From contig NZ_JADKYX010000022.1 of NCBI RefSeq assembly GCF_016093545.1, positions 62,001-126,000 on the forward strand: 64,000 nucleotides of DNA, written 5' to 3'. Of the stretch, positions 44,313 to 53,126 are shown piece after piece (positions within the stretch are counted from its first letter, which is position 1; each line of letters starts with the position of its first letter). This DNA comes from Massilia rhizosphaerae (GTDB lineage: Bacteria; Pseudomonadota; Gammaproteobacteria; Burkholderiales; Burkholderiaceae_D). The position numbers and the translations under genes are program-made. Below the pieces are notes generated by a model. The model did no database searches and was not told the origin of the DNA. It saw only the letters and a program-made list of their open reading frames with translations.

Positions 44313-46958
44313 ATGACGCATGACGATACGGGCAATGTCGTGGCGACCCTCGACGAGGTGTTGATCACGCACGAACTCGCACGCCGCCAGGCGCGTGCGC
44401 CCGACTACCGCGAGGAAAGCCGCGCGCTCACCCTGCTCAGCCACGATCTCGTGACGCATCCGCACGGCGTGTTGCAGCGGCTCGCCGAACTCATACTGCA
44501 ACTATGCCGCGCCGGCACGGCCGGCGTCAGCGTGCTGGAACATGGCGCCGACGGCGACGTGTTCCGCTGGCCCGCCGTGGCCGGCGCGTGCGCCGACCTG
44601 CTCGACGGCGCGATACCGCGCGACGACAGCCCCTGCGGCATCGTCGTCGAGCGCAACACGACGCTGTTGTTCGAGGCCCCCGACCGGCACTTCGCGACGC
44701 TGCGCTGGGACGGCCCGCCGCTGGCGGAGTGCCTGCTGGTGCCGTGGATGGTCGACGACCGGCCGGTCGGCACCGTCTGGGCCATCTCGCACGATCCGGC
44801 GCGGCGGTTCGACGCCGAGGATGCGCGCCTGCTGGCCGAACTGTCGTCGTTCGCCGCCAGCGCGCACCAGCTCGTGCAGGCGCTGGACACGAGCCGGCGC
44901 GCCGAAGGCAAGCTCGCGGCGCTGCGCCGCGAGGTCGAGCTGCGCGCGACCGGCCGGGCCGATCTGCCGCTGGCGCCGGTGCACCGGCCGCGCTCCGGCG
45001 AGACGACGCTGGATGCCCTGCCCGACTACGTGTACGCGTTCGACCGCGCGCACCGCTTCGTCTACGTCAACCGCGCCATGGAAGAACTGTTCGGCATGCG
45101 CGCCGACGACATGCTGGGCCGCGGTTTCGCCGACCTGGATTTCCCGTTCCACCTGGCCGCCCGCCTCGACGACCACCTCGACACCGTCTTGCGCACCGGC
45201 GTCACCATCCAGGACGAAGTGTTCTTCACGAGCCCCACGGGCACGAGCGCGTACCTCCAGTTCCGCTGGGGCCCCGTGCTGGCGGAGGACGGCTCGGTCG
45301 AGCAGGTCGTGGGCGTCTCGCGCGACACGACGGGCCGGCGCATGCTGGAAGCGCGCCTGCGCGAGACCGAGGAACGCACGGCCTTCCTGCTGCGCCTGTC
45401 CGACGCCATGCGCTCGCTGGACGATCCCGCCGCGATCGAGACGACGGCCACGCGCATGGTGGCCGCGCACCTGGGCGCGAGCCGCGTGCTGATCGGCGAA
45501 TTCGAGGACGGCCGGGTCCACATCCGGCGCGACCACGCGGACGGCGCGGCGTCGCCGGCGGGATCCTGCCCGCTGCCCGCGCTGGGCGTGCGGGCACAGG
45601 CCGCGTTCGAGCGGGGCGACGCCTTCGTCGTCGACGACATGGCGCGCGACCCGCACGTGGACCCGTTCACGCGCAACGGCTGGGCGCGCGCGGGCGTCGC
45701 GGCCCAGGTCGCGGTGGGCCTGTATTCCGGCGGGCGCGTCGCCGGGACGTTCTGCGTGCACCACGCGGCGCCGCGGCACTGGAGCGGCGCGGAAGTGAAC
45801 CTCGTGCGCGAGGCGGCCGAGCGGACGTGGGCCGCGCTCGAGCGCGTGCGCGCCGAACGGGCGCTCAAGGATGCTGACCGGCGCAAGGACGAGTTTCTCG
45901 CGACGCTGGCGCACGAGCTGAGAAATCCGCTGGCGCCGATCAGCCACGCGATCCAGCTGATGCGCCGTCCCGACGGACAGCGCACGTCGGATCGCCTGTC
46001 CGGCATCATCGAACGCCAAGTGCGGCAGATCGTCAAGCTGGTCGACGACCTGATGGAGATCGCGCGCATCTCGCGCGGCAAGGTCGAACTGGACCGCAAG
46101 CCGCTGCCGCTCGCCGACGTCGTGCGCGACGCCGTCGAGGCCTGCCGGCCGCAGGTCGAGCGCGCCGGGCACCGCCTCGACGTCGCGGTGCCGGACGAGC
46201 CCCTCGTCGTGCATGGCGACGCGGTGCGCCTCACGCAGGTGCTCACGAACCTCATCAACAACGCGGCCAAGTACACGGATGCGGGCGGCCGCATCGACGT
46301 GACCGCGCAGCGCTGCGGCGCGAGCGCGGTCCTGGCGGTGGCCGACAACGGCCGCGGCATCGCGGCCGCCGAACTGCCCCGCGTGTTCGACATGTTCGCG
46401 CAGCCGCACCTGGGCGCCAAGGGCGCCGGCGAAGGCCTCGGCATCGGCCTGGCCATCGTGCGCAAGCTCGTCGACATGCACGGCGGGACCGTGGAAGCCC
46501 ACAGCGCGGGCCCAGGCAAGGGCAGCGAATTCGTCGTGCGCCTGCCGCTGCTGCAGGAGACGGCGCCCGACGACGGCCTGGCCGCGCCGTGCGGCACGCT
46601 GGCCGGCCACCGCATCCTCGTCGTCGACGACAACCTCGACGCCGCCGACACCCTGGTCCTGCTGCTGGAATCGCACGGGGCGCACGCACGCGCCGCGTAC
46701 GGCGGCCCGGCCGCGCTGGCGAGCCTGGCGGCATTCGCGCCCGACGTCGTGCTGCTCGACCTGGACATGCCGGACATGGACGGCTTCGACGTCGCCCGCG
46801 CCATCCGGGCCGAAGGCAACCGGCACGTGCGCGTCGTCGCCCTCACGGGCTGGGGCCAGCAGGCCGACCGCGCCCGCACGCGCGCCGCCGGCTTCGATCA
46901 TCACCTGACCAAGCCGGTCGATCTCGACACCCTGGCGGCCTGGCTAGGCCCGGCGTAA
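44313..46958 (+). CDS. hybrid sensor kinase GAF-PAS-GAF-HisKA-HATPase-REC (paralogue 1)
   Basis: An 881-aa cytosolic kinase. An N-terminal GAF-like domain (about 45-200: LCRAGTAGVSVLEHG, VFRWPAVAG, DSPCGIVVERN) is followed by PAS (about 240-350: DALPDYVYAFDRAHRFVYVNRAMEELFG), a second GAF (about 365-525), HisKA with His534 (LATLAHELRNPLAPISHAI), HATPase (LINNAAKYTDAGG) and a C-terminal receiver with Asp816 (VVLLDLDMPDMDG). No DNA-binding output is attached, so phosphate must pass to a separate protein. It resembles the kinase at 49694-52285 over its N-terminus, kinase core and receiver. ATG 44313 lacks a clear Shine-Dalgarno. The 3' end overlaps the convergent HisN gene by 15 bp. Confidence 0.9.
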   Translation: MTHDDTGNVVATLDEVLITHELARRQARAPDYREESRALTLLSHDLVTHPHGVLQRLAELILQLCRAGTAGVSVLEHGADGDVFRWPAVAGACADLLDGAIPRDDSPCGIVVERNTTLLFEAPDRHFATLRWDGPPLAECLLVPWMVDDRPVGTVWAISHDPARRFDAEDARLLAELSSFAASAHQLVQALDTSRRAEGKLAALRREVELRATGRADLPLAPVHRPRSGETTLDALPDYVYAFDRAHRFVYVNRAMEELFGMRADDMLGRGFADLDFPFHLAARLDDHLDTVLRTGVTIQDEVFFTSPTGTSAYLQFRWGPVLAEDGSVEQVVGVSRDTTGRRMLEARLRETEERTAFLLRLSDAMRSLDDPAAIETTATRMVAAHLGASRVLIGEFEDGRVHIRRDHADGAASPAGSCPLPALGVRAQAAFERGDAFVVDDMARDPHVDPFTRNGWARAGVAAQVAVGLYSGGRVAGTFCVHHAAPRHWSGAEVNLVREAAERTWAALERVRAERALKDADRRKDEFLATLAHELRNPLAPISHAIQLMRRPDGQRTSDRLSGIIERQVRQIVKLVDDLMEIARISRGKVELDRKPLPLADVVRDAVEACRPQVERAGHRLDVAVPDEPLVVHGDAVRLTQVLTNLINNAAKYTDAGGRIDVTAQRCGASAVLAVADNGRGIAAAELPRVFDMFAQPHLGAKGAGEGLGIGLAIVRKLVDMHGGTVEAHSAGPGKGSEFVVRLPLLQETAPDDGLAAPCGTLAGHRILVVDDNLDAADTLVLLLESHGAHARAAYGGPAALASLAAFAPDVVLLDLDMPDMDGFDVARAIRAEGNRHVRVVALTGWGQQADRARTRAAGFDHHLTKPVDLDTLAAWLGPA

Positions 46959-47735
46959 CGCCAACGCGCCGACCAGCTGCGCATGCAGGCGCGCGTCGCC
47001 GCATGCAAGCACCGTGCCGCCGTGCTGGACGTCGCCGCCGTCCCACGCCGTGATGACGCCGCCGGCGCCTTCGATGATGGGGACGAGCGCCTGCACGTCC
47101 CACGGCTGCAGGCCCGCTTCGATGACGGCGTCGACGAGGCCGGACGCCAGCATGCAATAGGCGTAGCAATCGCCGCCGTAGCGCAGCAGGCGCGCCCGGC
47201 CCGCCACGGCATCGAAGGCGGCGCGCCGGGCGGGATCGAACATGTCGGGCGACGTGCACATCACGTACGCCTCCTCCGGCCGCGCGCAGGGGCGCGTGTG
47301 CAGCACGTGCCCGCCGTTCCAGGCGCAGTGCGCCGTGCCGACGAAGCGCTCGCGCGTGAACGGCTGGTTCATCAGGCCCAGCACCGGACGCGTGCCGTCG
47401 TTCAGCGCGATCAACGTGCCCCACAGCGGCAGGCCGAGCATGAACGCCTTGGTGCCGTCGATGGGATCGAGCACCCACGTGAGGCCGGCGGTGCCCGCGT
47501 GCCTGCCCTCTTCCTCGCCGAGGATGCCGTGCTGCGGATAGCGGGCGCGGATCAGCGCGCGCATCGCGCGCTCGGCCGCGCGGTCGGCCGCCGTGACCGG
47601 ATCGAAGCCGTGCGCGCTCTTGTTCTCGGCACCGCTGCCCGCGCGGAAATGCGGGAGGATGGCGCCCGCCGCCGCGTCGGCCAGCTCGTTGGCGAAGTGC
47701 AGGTACTCGTCGAATTCGGTGGCATCGATGGGCAT
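46944..47735 (-). CDS. inositol-monophosphatase-family phosphatase, HisN-like
   Basis: A 263-aa Mg-dependent phosphatase. Metal-site motifs are GEEEG, WVLDPIDGTKAF and LQPWDVQALVPIIEGAGG. Sequence details (VTAADRAAERAMRALI, GGDCYAYCMLASGLVDAVIE) look like histidinol-phosphate phosphatases of the IMPase fold. ATG 47735 is preferred over 47741 because GAGG then stands 6 nt away instead of touching the start codon. It lies 45 nt downstream of the MBL gene on the same strand. Histidinol phosphate is the likely, not proven, substrate. Confidence 0.82.
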   Translation of the reverse strand: MPIDATEFDEYLHFANELADAAAGAILPHFRAGSGAENKSAHGFDPVTAADRAAERAMRALIRARYPQHGILGEEEGRHAGTAGLTWVLDPIDGTKAFMLGLPLWGTLIALNDGTRPVLGLMNQPFTRERFVGTAHCAWNGGHVLHTRPCARPEEAYVMCTSPDMFDPARRAAFDAVAGRARLLRYGGDCYAYCMLASGLVDAVIEAGLQPWDVQALVPIIEGAGGVITAWDGGDVQHGGTVLACGDARLHAQLVGALALRRA

Positions 47736-47780
47736 GTCCATCCTCGTCGGTGCGCGGCACGGCGCCGCATTCCCCGCATA

Positions 47781-48593
47781 CTACCTTGAACCCGCGCCGG
47801 GTTGAAGGAACACGCACGCCTCGCCGTCCTCGGGCACGCTCACGCGCGCGCGCAAGCCCTGCCCGTCCAGCCAGGCGCGCAGGCCGGCGCGCGACAGCAC
47901 GCAGTGGTTCACGGCCTCCAGGTGGCTGGCGACGATGGCCGCGCGCGGCGCCGCCCGCGCCACCCGGCCCACGTCGTCCAGGTCCATGATGATGGGGCCC
48001 AGGCCCGGCACCTGCGCGTCGCCGCAGTTCAGCACGACGACGTCCGGATCGTACGTCTCCAGCACCGCCGCCACGTGCGCGTTCCACACGGTGTCGCCGG
48101 CGATGTACAGCGTGGGCTCGTCCGGATGGCGCAGCACGATGCCGCTCACCTCGCCCATGCGCGTGCGGAACGCGGGCGGCGCGGCGGCCATGAGGGCGTC
48201 GCTGCCGTGCCGGCCGCCCGTGCGGGCGATGCGGATGCCGCCGAACGCCGTGTCGCCCGCCGCCGCGAGCGGACGCACGTCCGTGAAGCCGTCGGCGCGG
48301 ATGGCCTGCGCGTCGGCCTCGTCCTGCGCGAACACCGGCAGGCCTTTCGGCAGCACGCGGCGCGCCGTCTCGTCCCAGTGGTCGAGGTGCAGGTGCGTGA
48401 CGACGACGGCATCCACGTCCAGCAGCGCGGCCAGCGGCACGGGCAGGTCGACGAGCGGATTGGCGAGGTGGCTGTTGGCCGTGCCGGCAAAGCCGGGGTA
48501 GGCGCCCCGCGCGGCCAGCAGCGGGTCGACGAGGAGGGTCTTGCCGGCGTAGTCGACGAGCAGGGTGGCATTGCGAATCTGGGTCAGTTGCAT
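47781..48593 (-). CDS. MBL-fold metallohydrolase
   Basis: A 270-aa protein of the metallo-beta-lactamase fold, UlaG/YcdX-like branch. The metal-binding motif is VVVTHLHLDHWDETA (HxHxDH), with LYIAGDTVWNAHV and ATIVASHLEAVNHC-like VASHLEAVNHCVLS further on. ATG 48593 has AAGGAG 8 nt upstream. The Pro/Gly content and ending are ordinary. Its gene is divergent from the GlxA-type regulator across 92 bp, which suggests that regulator controls it. The substrate is unknown. Confidence 0.85.
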   Translation of the reverse strand: MQLTQIRNATLLVDYAGKTLLVDPLLAARGAYPGFAGTANSHLANPLVDLPVPLAALLDVDAVVVTHLHLDHWDETARRVLPKGLPVFAQDEADAQAIRADGFTDVRPLAAAGDTAFGGIRIARTGGRHGSDALMAAAPPAFRTRMGEVSGIVLRHPDEPTLYIAGDTVWNAHVAAVLETYDPDVVVLNCGDAQVPGLGPIIMDLDDVGRVARAAPRAAIVASHLEAVNHCVLSRAGLRAWLDGQGLRARVSVPEDGEACVFLQPGAGSR

Positions 48594-48673
48594 GATGGCG
48601 GCTCCTTGGTGGTGTGACGCCATTCTCGCGGCGCGGCCCGCATCCGGACAGTGGCCCGAAGGACACCTTTCGA

Positions 48674-48679
48674 TATAAT
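48674..48679 (+). promoter_or_regulatory. consensus -10 six bases before the GlxA-type start codon
   Basis: TATAAT with only six bases to ATG 48686, no Shine-Dalgarno in between and only a poor -35 (TGGCCC at 48652). Transcription would start at or very near the A of ATG, implying a leaderless mRNA. Confidence 0.5.
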
Positions 48680-48685
48680 CGGGCC

Positions 48686-49702
48686 ATGACCCGAACCGCT
48701 CCCCAAACCTACCGCGTGGCCGTCATCGCCTTCGACGGCATGACGCCGTTCCACCTGTCCGTGCCCTGCCTCGTGTTCAGCGGCCGCCCCGGCCCGGATG
48801 CGCGCTCGCGTTTCGCGCTGACGGTGTGCGGCGCCGGTCCGGAAGCGCCGCTGGCGACGAGCGCCGGCTTCGGCATCGTGCCGCGGCACGGCCTGGAAGC
48901 GCTGGCGGACGCCGACATCGTCGTCATGCCGGCCTGGCACGACGACTGCCGCCCCGCGCCGCCCGCGCTGCTGCGGGCCTTGCGCGCCGCGCACGCGCGC
49001 GGGGCCTGCATCGTCGCGCTGTGCCTGGGCGCCTTTCCGGTGGCCGAGGCGGGCCTGCTGGACGGCCGCACCGCGGCCACGCACTGGGCCTCGGCGGCGG
49101 AGCTGGCGCGCCGCCATCCGCGCGTGAAGGTCGATCCGGGCGTGCTGTACGTGGACGACGGCGACGTGCTGACGTCGGCCGGCGTGGCGGCCGGCATCGA
49201 CTGCTGCCTGCACCTGCTGCGCCGGCTGTGCGGCGCGGACGCGGCGAACCAGGTGGCGCGCATGCTCGTCGTGGCGCCGCACCGGCAAGGCGGCCAGGCC
49301 CAGTTCATCGAACGGCCGCTGCCCGTGTCGGGCAGCGACGGCCGGCTGTCCGCGGTGCTGGAATGGGTGACGCGGCACCTGGGCGAGGACCACGCCATCG
49401 ACGACCTGGCCCGGCGCGCGGCCATGAGCCGGCGTAACTTCACGCGCCACTTCCGCCAGGCGACGGGCACGTCGTTCAAGCAATGGCTGTTGGCCCAGCG
49501 GCTGGCGCACGCGCGCTGGATGCTGGAGACGGGCGACGCCGCCGTGGAGGTGGTGGCCGCCGAAGCGGGCTTCGGCTCGGCGCTGTCGCTGCGCCAGCAC
49601 TTCCGCGCGGCGCTGCAGACGTCGCCGGCGGCGTACCGCAAGGCGTTCCGGCAGGAGGCGAAGGTGGGCGCGGGGCGCACACCCTACGGCCGGTCATCGT
49701 AG
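48686..49702 (+). CDS. GlxA-family AraC-type regulator (DJ-1/PfpI + HTH)
   Basis: A 338-aa regulator with an N-terminal DJ-1/PfpI-like domain (about 8-190: YRVAVIAFDGMTPFHLSVPC, ACIVALCLGAFPVAEAGLLDGRTAATHW, with the nucleophile-elbow Cys in ALCLGAF) and a C-terminal AraC double helix-turn-helix (about 225-320: DDLARRAAMSRRNFTRHFRQATGTSFKQWL, VEVVAAEAGFGSALSLRQHFRAALQTSPAAYRKAF). It probably regulates the divergent MBL gene. Its stop TAG is the first part of palindromic repeat D. Confidence 0.9.
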   Translation: MTRTAPQTYRVAVIAFDGMTPFHLSVPCLVFSGRPGPDARSRFALTVCGAGPEAPLATSAGFGIVPRHGLEALADADIVVMPAWHDDCRPAPPALLRALRAAHARGACIVALCLGAFPVAEAGLLDGRTAATHWASAAELARRHPRVKVDPGVLYVDDGDVLTSAGVAAGIDCCLHLLRRLCGADAANQVARMLVVAPHRQGGQAQFIERPLPVSGSDGRLSAVLEWVTRHLGEDHAIDDLARRAAMSRRNFTRHFRQATGTSFKQWLLAQRLAHARWMLETGDAAVEVVAAEAGFGSALSLRQHFRAALQTSPAAYRKAFRQEAKVGAGRTPYGRSS

Positions 49703-49726
49703 GGTGGGCACCCCGTGCCCACCAAT
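49680..49726. repeat. REP-like palindrome (copy D) with flanking inverted repeat
   Basis: GTAGGGTGGGCACCCCGTGC plus CCACCAAT (49699-49726) is one repeat unit. A second arm CACCCTACG (49680-49688) pairs with CGTAGGGTG (49698-49706). The TAG is the stop of the GlxA-type gene, and the minus-strand kinase reads its last codons (IGGHGVPTLR) through the element before its TGA at 49694. Confidence 0.85.
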
Positions 49727-52285
49727 CACTGCGCCCAGCCACGCGCGCAGCACGCCCAGGTCGACCGGCTTGGTGAGATGAAAATCGAACCCCGCCCCGC
49801 GCGTGCGTTCGCGGTCGCTCGCCTGCCCCCAGCCCGTCAGCGCGACGAGGCGCACGCCGGACCAGGCGGGATCGGCGCGGATGCGGCGCGCCACCTCGAG
49901 GCCGTCCATGCCCGGCATGCCGAGGTCGAGCAGGACCGCGTGCGGCCGCAGGCCCGGCATGGCCGCCAGCGCGGACTGGCCGTCGTACACGGCGCGCGCG
50001 CGGGCGCCGTCCGCTTCCAGCAGCATGGCGAGCGTATCGGCCGCGTCCTGGTTGTCGTCGACGACGAGGATGCGCGGTCCGGCCAGCGGCGCCGCGTGCG
50101 CCGCCGTGCCCGCGTCGCCGGCCGCGTCGTGCCTGTCCGCCAGCGGCAGGCGCACGACGAATTCGCTGCCCTGCCCCGGCCCGGCGCTCCTCGCCTCGAC
50201 GGTCCCGCCATGCATCTGCACGAGGCTGCGCACCATGGCGAGCCCGATCCCGAGCCCGCCCTCGCCGCGCCCGGCCGCGCGGTGCGCCTGGGTGAACATG
50301 TCGAACACGTCGGGCAGGTTGGCGGGCGGGATGCCGATGCCGTTGTCGCGCACGGCGATCTCGACGTCGTCCCCGTCGCGCCGCGCCGCGAGCTCGATGC
50401 GGCCGCCCGCGTCCGTGTACTTGGCCGCGTTGTTCAGCAGGTTGGCGAGCACCTGCGTCAGGCGCACGCTGTCCGCGTGCAGCGTGAGCGCCTCGTCGGG
50501 CAGGCGCACGTCCAGGTGGTGGCGGTGCTGGTCGATCAGCGGCCGGCTCGTCTCGACGGCGCCCTGCACGACGTCGGCCAGCAGCAGCGGCTGCCGGTGC
50601 AGTTCGATCTTGTCGCGCGTGATGCGCGAGATCTCCAGCAGGTCGTCCACCAGCTTGATCATCTGGCGCACCTGGCGTCCCAGCATCTCGACGAGGCGGT
50701 CGGCGCGGCGGCGGCCGTCCGGATGGCGCAGCAGGTGCACGGCGTTGCTGATCGGCGCGAGCGGATTGCGCAGTTCGTGCGCCAGCACGGCGAGGAAGTC
50801 GTCCTTGCGGCGGTCCGTTTCCTTGAGCGCCTGCTCGGCCAGCACGGCGTCGGTGATGTCGAGCGCGGCGCCGACGTGACCCGCATAGCTGCCGTCCGGC
50901 GCGAACAGCGGCTGCGCGTAATTGTCGAACCAGCGCCACTGGCCGTCGCGACGGCGCACGCGGTCGAGGTTGCGCCACGGCCGGCGCGTGCGCACGGCCT
51001 CCATATACCCCGCGACGTAGGCGGGGGCGTCGTCCGGATGCAGCAGGTCGTGCCAGCCCGAGCCCAGCACGGCCTCCAATGACTTGCCGGTGAAGTCGAG
51101 ATAGTACTGGTTGACGAACACGTTGCGGCCTTCGACGTCGTTCTGCCAGATCAGCACGGGCACGGTGTTCGACAGCGTGCGAAAGCGCAGTTCCGACGCC
51201 CGCAATTCGCCCTCGACGCGCTTGCGCGCCGTGATGTCCTGCACGATGTTGACGGCGCCGGCGATGCCGCCCGCGTGGTCGCGCAGCGCCGAGATGTTGA
51301 GCAGGACGTCGATGCGGCTGCCGTCCGAGCGCTCGATGGACGACTCGCAGTCGACGACGGGTTCGCCGCCGCCCAACACCGCGCGCAGCGGCGCCGCGAA
51401 ATTGGCGAACCGGCAGCCTTGCGCGGCCTCGGGTTCCGGGCCCCAGCAGGCCGGCACCACGCCGGGCGGGCCGCCGCACAGGCGGTCGGCGCACGCGTTG
51501 TGGAATACGACGTTCCCCGCCGCGTCGCAGGCGACGACGCCGGCGGGAATCGCGCCGATCAGGTCGCGGTATCGCTGCTCGCTGGCGCGCAGCGCCTCGT
51601 CGGCCTGGCGGCGCTGGGCGATCTCGTGTTCGAGCATGCGGTTATGCCCGGCCAGCACGCGCGTGCGTTCCTCCGCCGCCTGCACCAGCTCGCGCCGGCC
51701 CTCGGCCGTCTCTTCCAGCGCGACGATGGCCTGGTAGGCGGCGGCCGCGAAATCGGCCAGATTGCGCAGCACGCGCGCATCCTCGGCGTCGAAGTGGCGA
51801 TCAAGCCGGTGGCTGATGACCCACACGGTGCCGACCGCGCGCCCCTCCGCGGTCCATGGCACGAGCAGGTTTTCGATCATCGGCGGGTCGAAACCGGCCA
51901 TCACCGCGAAGCAGCGCTCGCCGTGCCGCATCAGCATGGTTTGATTGCGGTCGACGACCGCGCCGCACGGGCTCACGTCGAACGGGACCGTGCCGTCCAG
52001 GTGCGCCGCGAACAAGCCGGCGGCCGCGCGCCAGCGGAACACGCGCGCGCCGTCCTGTTCCTCGAGCAGGCTGATGCCGGCCGAGCCGGCGTCGCACAGG
52101 TCGAGCACGAGCTCGGCCAATTTTTGCGGCACGCCATGGGGATCGAGGGCCAGTTGCCTGGCAAGCGCGGCCATGGCGCGGTTCTCCGCCGCGTAATCCG
52201 GCGCCCGGCGCGGACGCCGCTCCAGTTCCGCCGTGATGAGGACGTCATCGACGCAGCACGGGGCGCATGTAGGCTGGGTCTCCAT
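49694..52285 (-). CDS. hybrid sensor kinase GAF-PAS-PAS-HisKA-HATPase-REC (paralogue 2)
   Basis: An 863-aa kinase. The N-terminal GAF-like domain (LCDAGSAGISLLEEQ, VFRWRAAAG, FDVSPCGAVVDRN) is followed by a coiled coil (about 190-235), PAS (about 240-350), a second PAS (about 365-475: FRTLSNTVPVLIWQNDVEGRNVFVNQYYLDFTG), HisKA with His503 (LAVLAHELRNPLAPISNAV), HATPase and a receiver with Asp787. It shares its start (DDVLIT.EL..R..RAPDY..E.RA) with paralogue 1. The last ten residues come from palindrome D. Four 9-bp repeats lie just upstream of the start codon. No DNA-binding output. Confidence 0.9.
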   Translation of the reverse strand: METQPTCAPCCVDDVLITAELERRPRRAPDYAAENRAMAALARQLALDPHGVPQKLAELVLDLCDAGSAGISLLEEQDGARVFRWRAAAGLFAAHLDGTVPFDVSPCGAVVDRNQTMLMRHGERCFAVMAGFDPPMIENLLVPWTAEGRAVGTVWVISHRLDRHFDAEDARVLRNLADFAAAAYQAIVALEETAEGRRELVQAAEERTRVLAGHNRMLEHEIAQRRQADEALRASEQRYRDLIGAIPAGVVACDAAGNVVFHNACADRLCGGPPGVVPACWGPEPEAAQGCRFANFAAPLRAVLGGGEPVVDCESSIERSDGSRIDVLLNISALRDHAGGIAGAVNIVQDITARKRVEGELRASELRFRTLSNTVPVLIWQNDVEGRNVFVNQYYLDFTGKSLEAVLGSGWHDLLHPDDAPAYVAGYMEAVRTRRPWRNLDRVRRRDGQWRWFDNYAQPLFAPDGSYAGHVGAALDITDAVLAEQALKETDRRKDDFLAVLAHELRNPLAPISNAVHLLRHPDGRRRADRLVEMLGRQVRQMIKLVDDLLEISRITRDKIELHRQPLLLADVVQGAVETSRPLIDQHRHHLDVRLPDEALTLHADSVRLTQVLANLLNNAAKYTDAGGRIELAARRDGDDVEIAVRDNGIGIPPANLPDVFDMFTQAHRAAGRGEGGLGIGLAMVRSLVQMHGGTVEARSAGPGQGSEFVVRLPLADRHDAAGDAGTAAHAAPLAGPRILVVDDNQDAADTLAMLLEADGARARAVYDGQSALAAMPGLRPHAVLLDLGMPGMDGLEVARRIRADPAWSGVRLVALTGWGQASDRERTRGAGFDFHLTKPVDLGVLRAWLGAVIGGHGVPTLR

Positions 52286-52300
52286 CGGAACAACACCGAA

Positions 52301-52336
52301 TGTACGAACTGTACGAACTGTACGAACTGTACGAAC
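52301..52336. repeat. four perfect tandem copies of a 9-bp repeat
   Basis: TGTACGAAC repeated exactly four times, 15 nt upstream of the hybrid-kinase start codon. Copies 1-4 start at 52301, 52310, 52319 and 52328. Copy number could change by slippage and alter the leader or promoter spacing. Confidence 0.9.
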
Positions 52337-52420
52337 GACGCATGCTAGCGAAAAGCGTGGCGGGACGGCGCGCCATTTGCATTGCGCGCGCCATCAAACG
52401 AACACAGCCGTGCGCGAGCG

Positions 52421-53011
52421 TCAACAGCCGCTGGTATTGGTCGTGACGGTGGGGACGCCGGTGCCGTTATAGGTGTACTGGACGGAGCATTGCATGGGCG
52501 TGGGCGCGCTCTCGATGCGCCATCCCGCGTCGCCGTTGGGGATTTTGTTGTTGCCGTAGCCGTAGAACGTGTAGCCGTCGACCTGGATCGCCGCGGACGA
52601 CAGATAGCAGCCGTTGGCGGGGACGGTCATGGTTTGCAGGACCGCGCCGATGCCGTCGCACCACCGGTCCGGGTAGCCGTTCCAGACGCGCAGCTGCGTG
52701 GACGCATCCATGGCGACGAACGTCAGGTCCTTGATGCCGGCCGGCGTGCCGGCGCCGCGTACCGCCGTGAGCGACTTGACCATGCCGACCCCGGTCTTGA
52801 CGGAGCCGGCCAGAGCCTGGATCGAGGAAATGCGGGCCGACGAGCCCAAGTCGACGAATTTCGGCAGGGCGACCGCCGACAACACGCCGAGAATGACGAT
52901 CACGACGATCAGTTCGATCAGCGTGAAGCCCCGGGCCCGTCCGATTCGGCCGGCGTTTGTTCGTAATGAATGTGAATGCATGGCAAGACTACGATTAAAT
53001 TTCTTTCCCAT
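52421..53011 (-). CDS. type IV pilin-like protein with prepilin leader
   Basis: A protein of up to 196 aa whose prepilin motif is RARG-FTLIELIVVIVILGVLSAVALPKFVDLG, with Gly-Phe cleavage and Glu at +5. The conserved helix is followed by an MshA-like globular domain with two Cys pairs possible (RWCDGIG, NGCYL, PMQCSVQ, TSGC). The leader is unusually long if ATG 53011 is used; ATG 52981 (MHSHSLRTN) is equally possible, and neither has a ribosome site. No assembly genes are nearby, so it must use machinery encoded elsewhere. Confidence 0.88.
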   Translation of the reverse strand: MGKKFNRSLAMHSHSLRTNAGRIGRARGFTLIELIVVIVILGVLSAVALPKFVDLGSSARISSIQALAGSVKTGVGMVKSLTAVRGAGTPAGIKDLTFVAMDASTQLRVWNGYPDRWCDGIGAVLQTMTVPANGCYLSSAAIQVDGYTFYGYGNNKIPNGDAGWRIESAPTPMQCSVQYTYNGTGVPTVTTNTSGC

Positions 53012-53126
53012 AAGAATGGTTTCAGTATATCCACGTATCTTTACTTTGACTACGACATGGTTGACGAACCGTTGTAACCATGCGTACGCGCCGTGCTAGA
53101 GTGACGTTTTACGGCTCTCGACGATC

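Noticed and set aside
52301-52336. Tandem 9-bp repeat as a CRISPR remnant
   Set aside because: Units are directly adjacent with no spacers and too short; no cas genes nearby.
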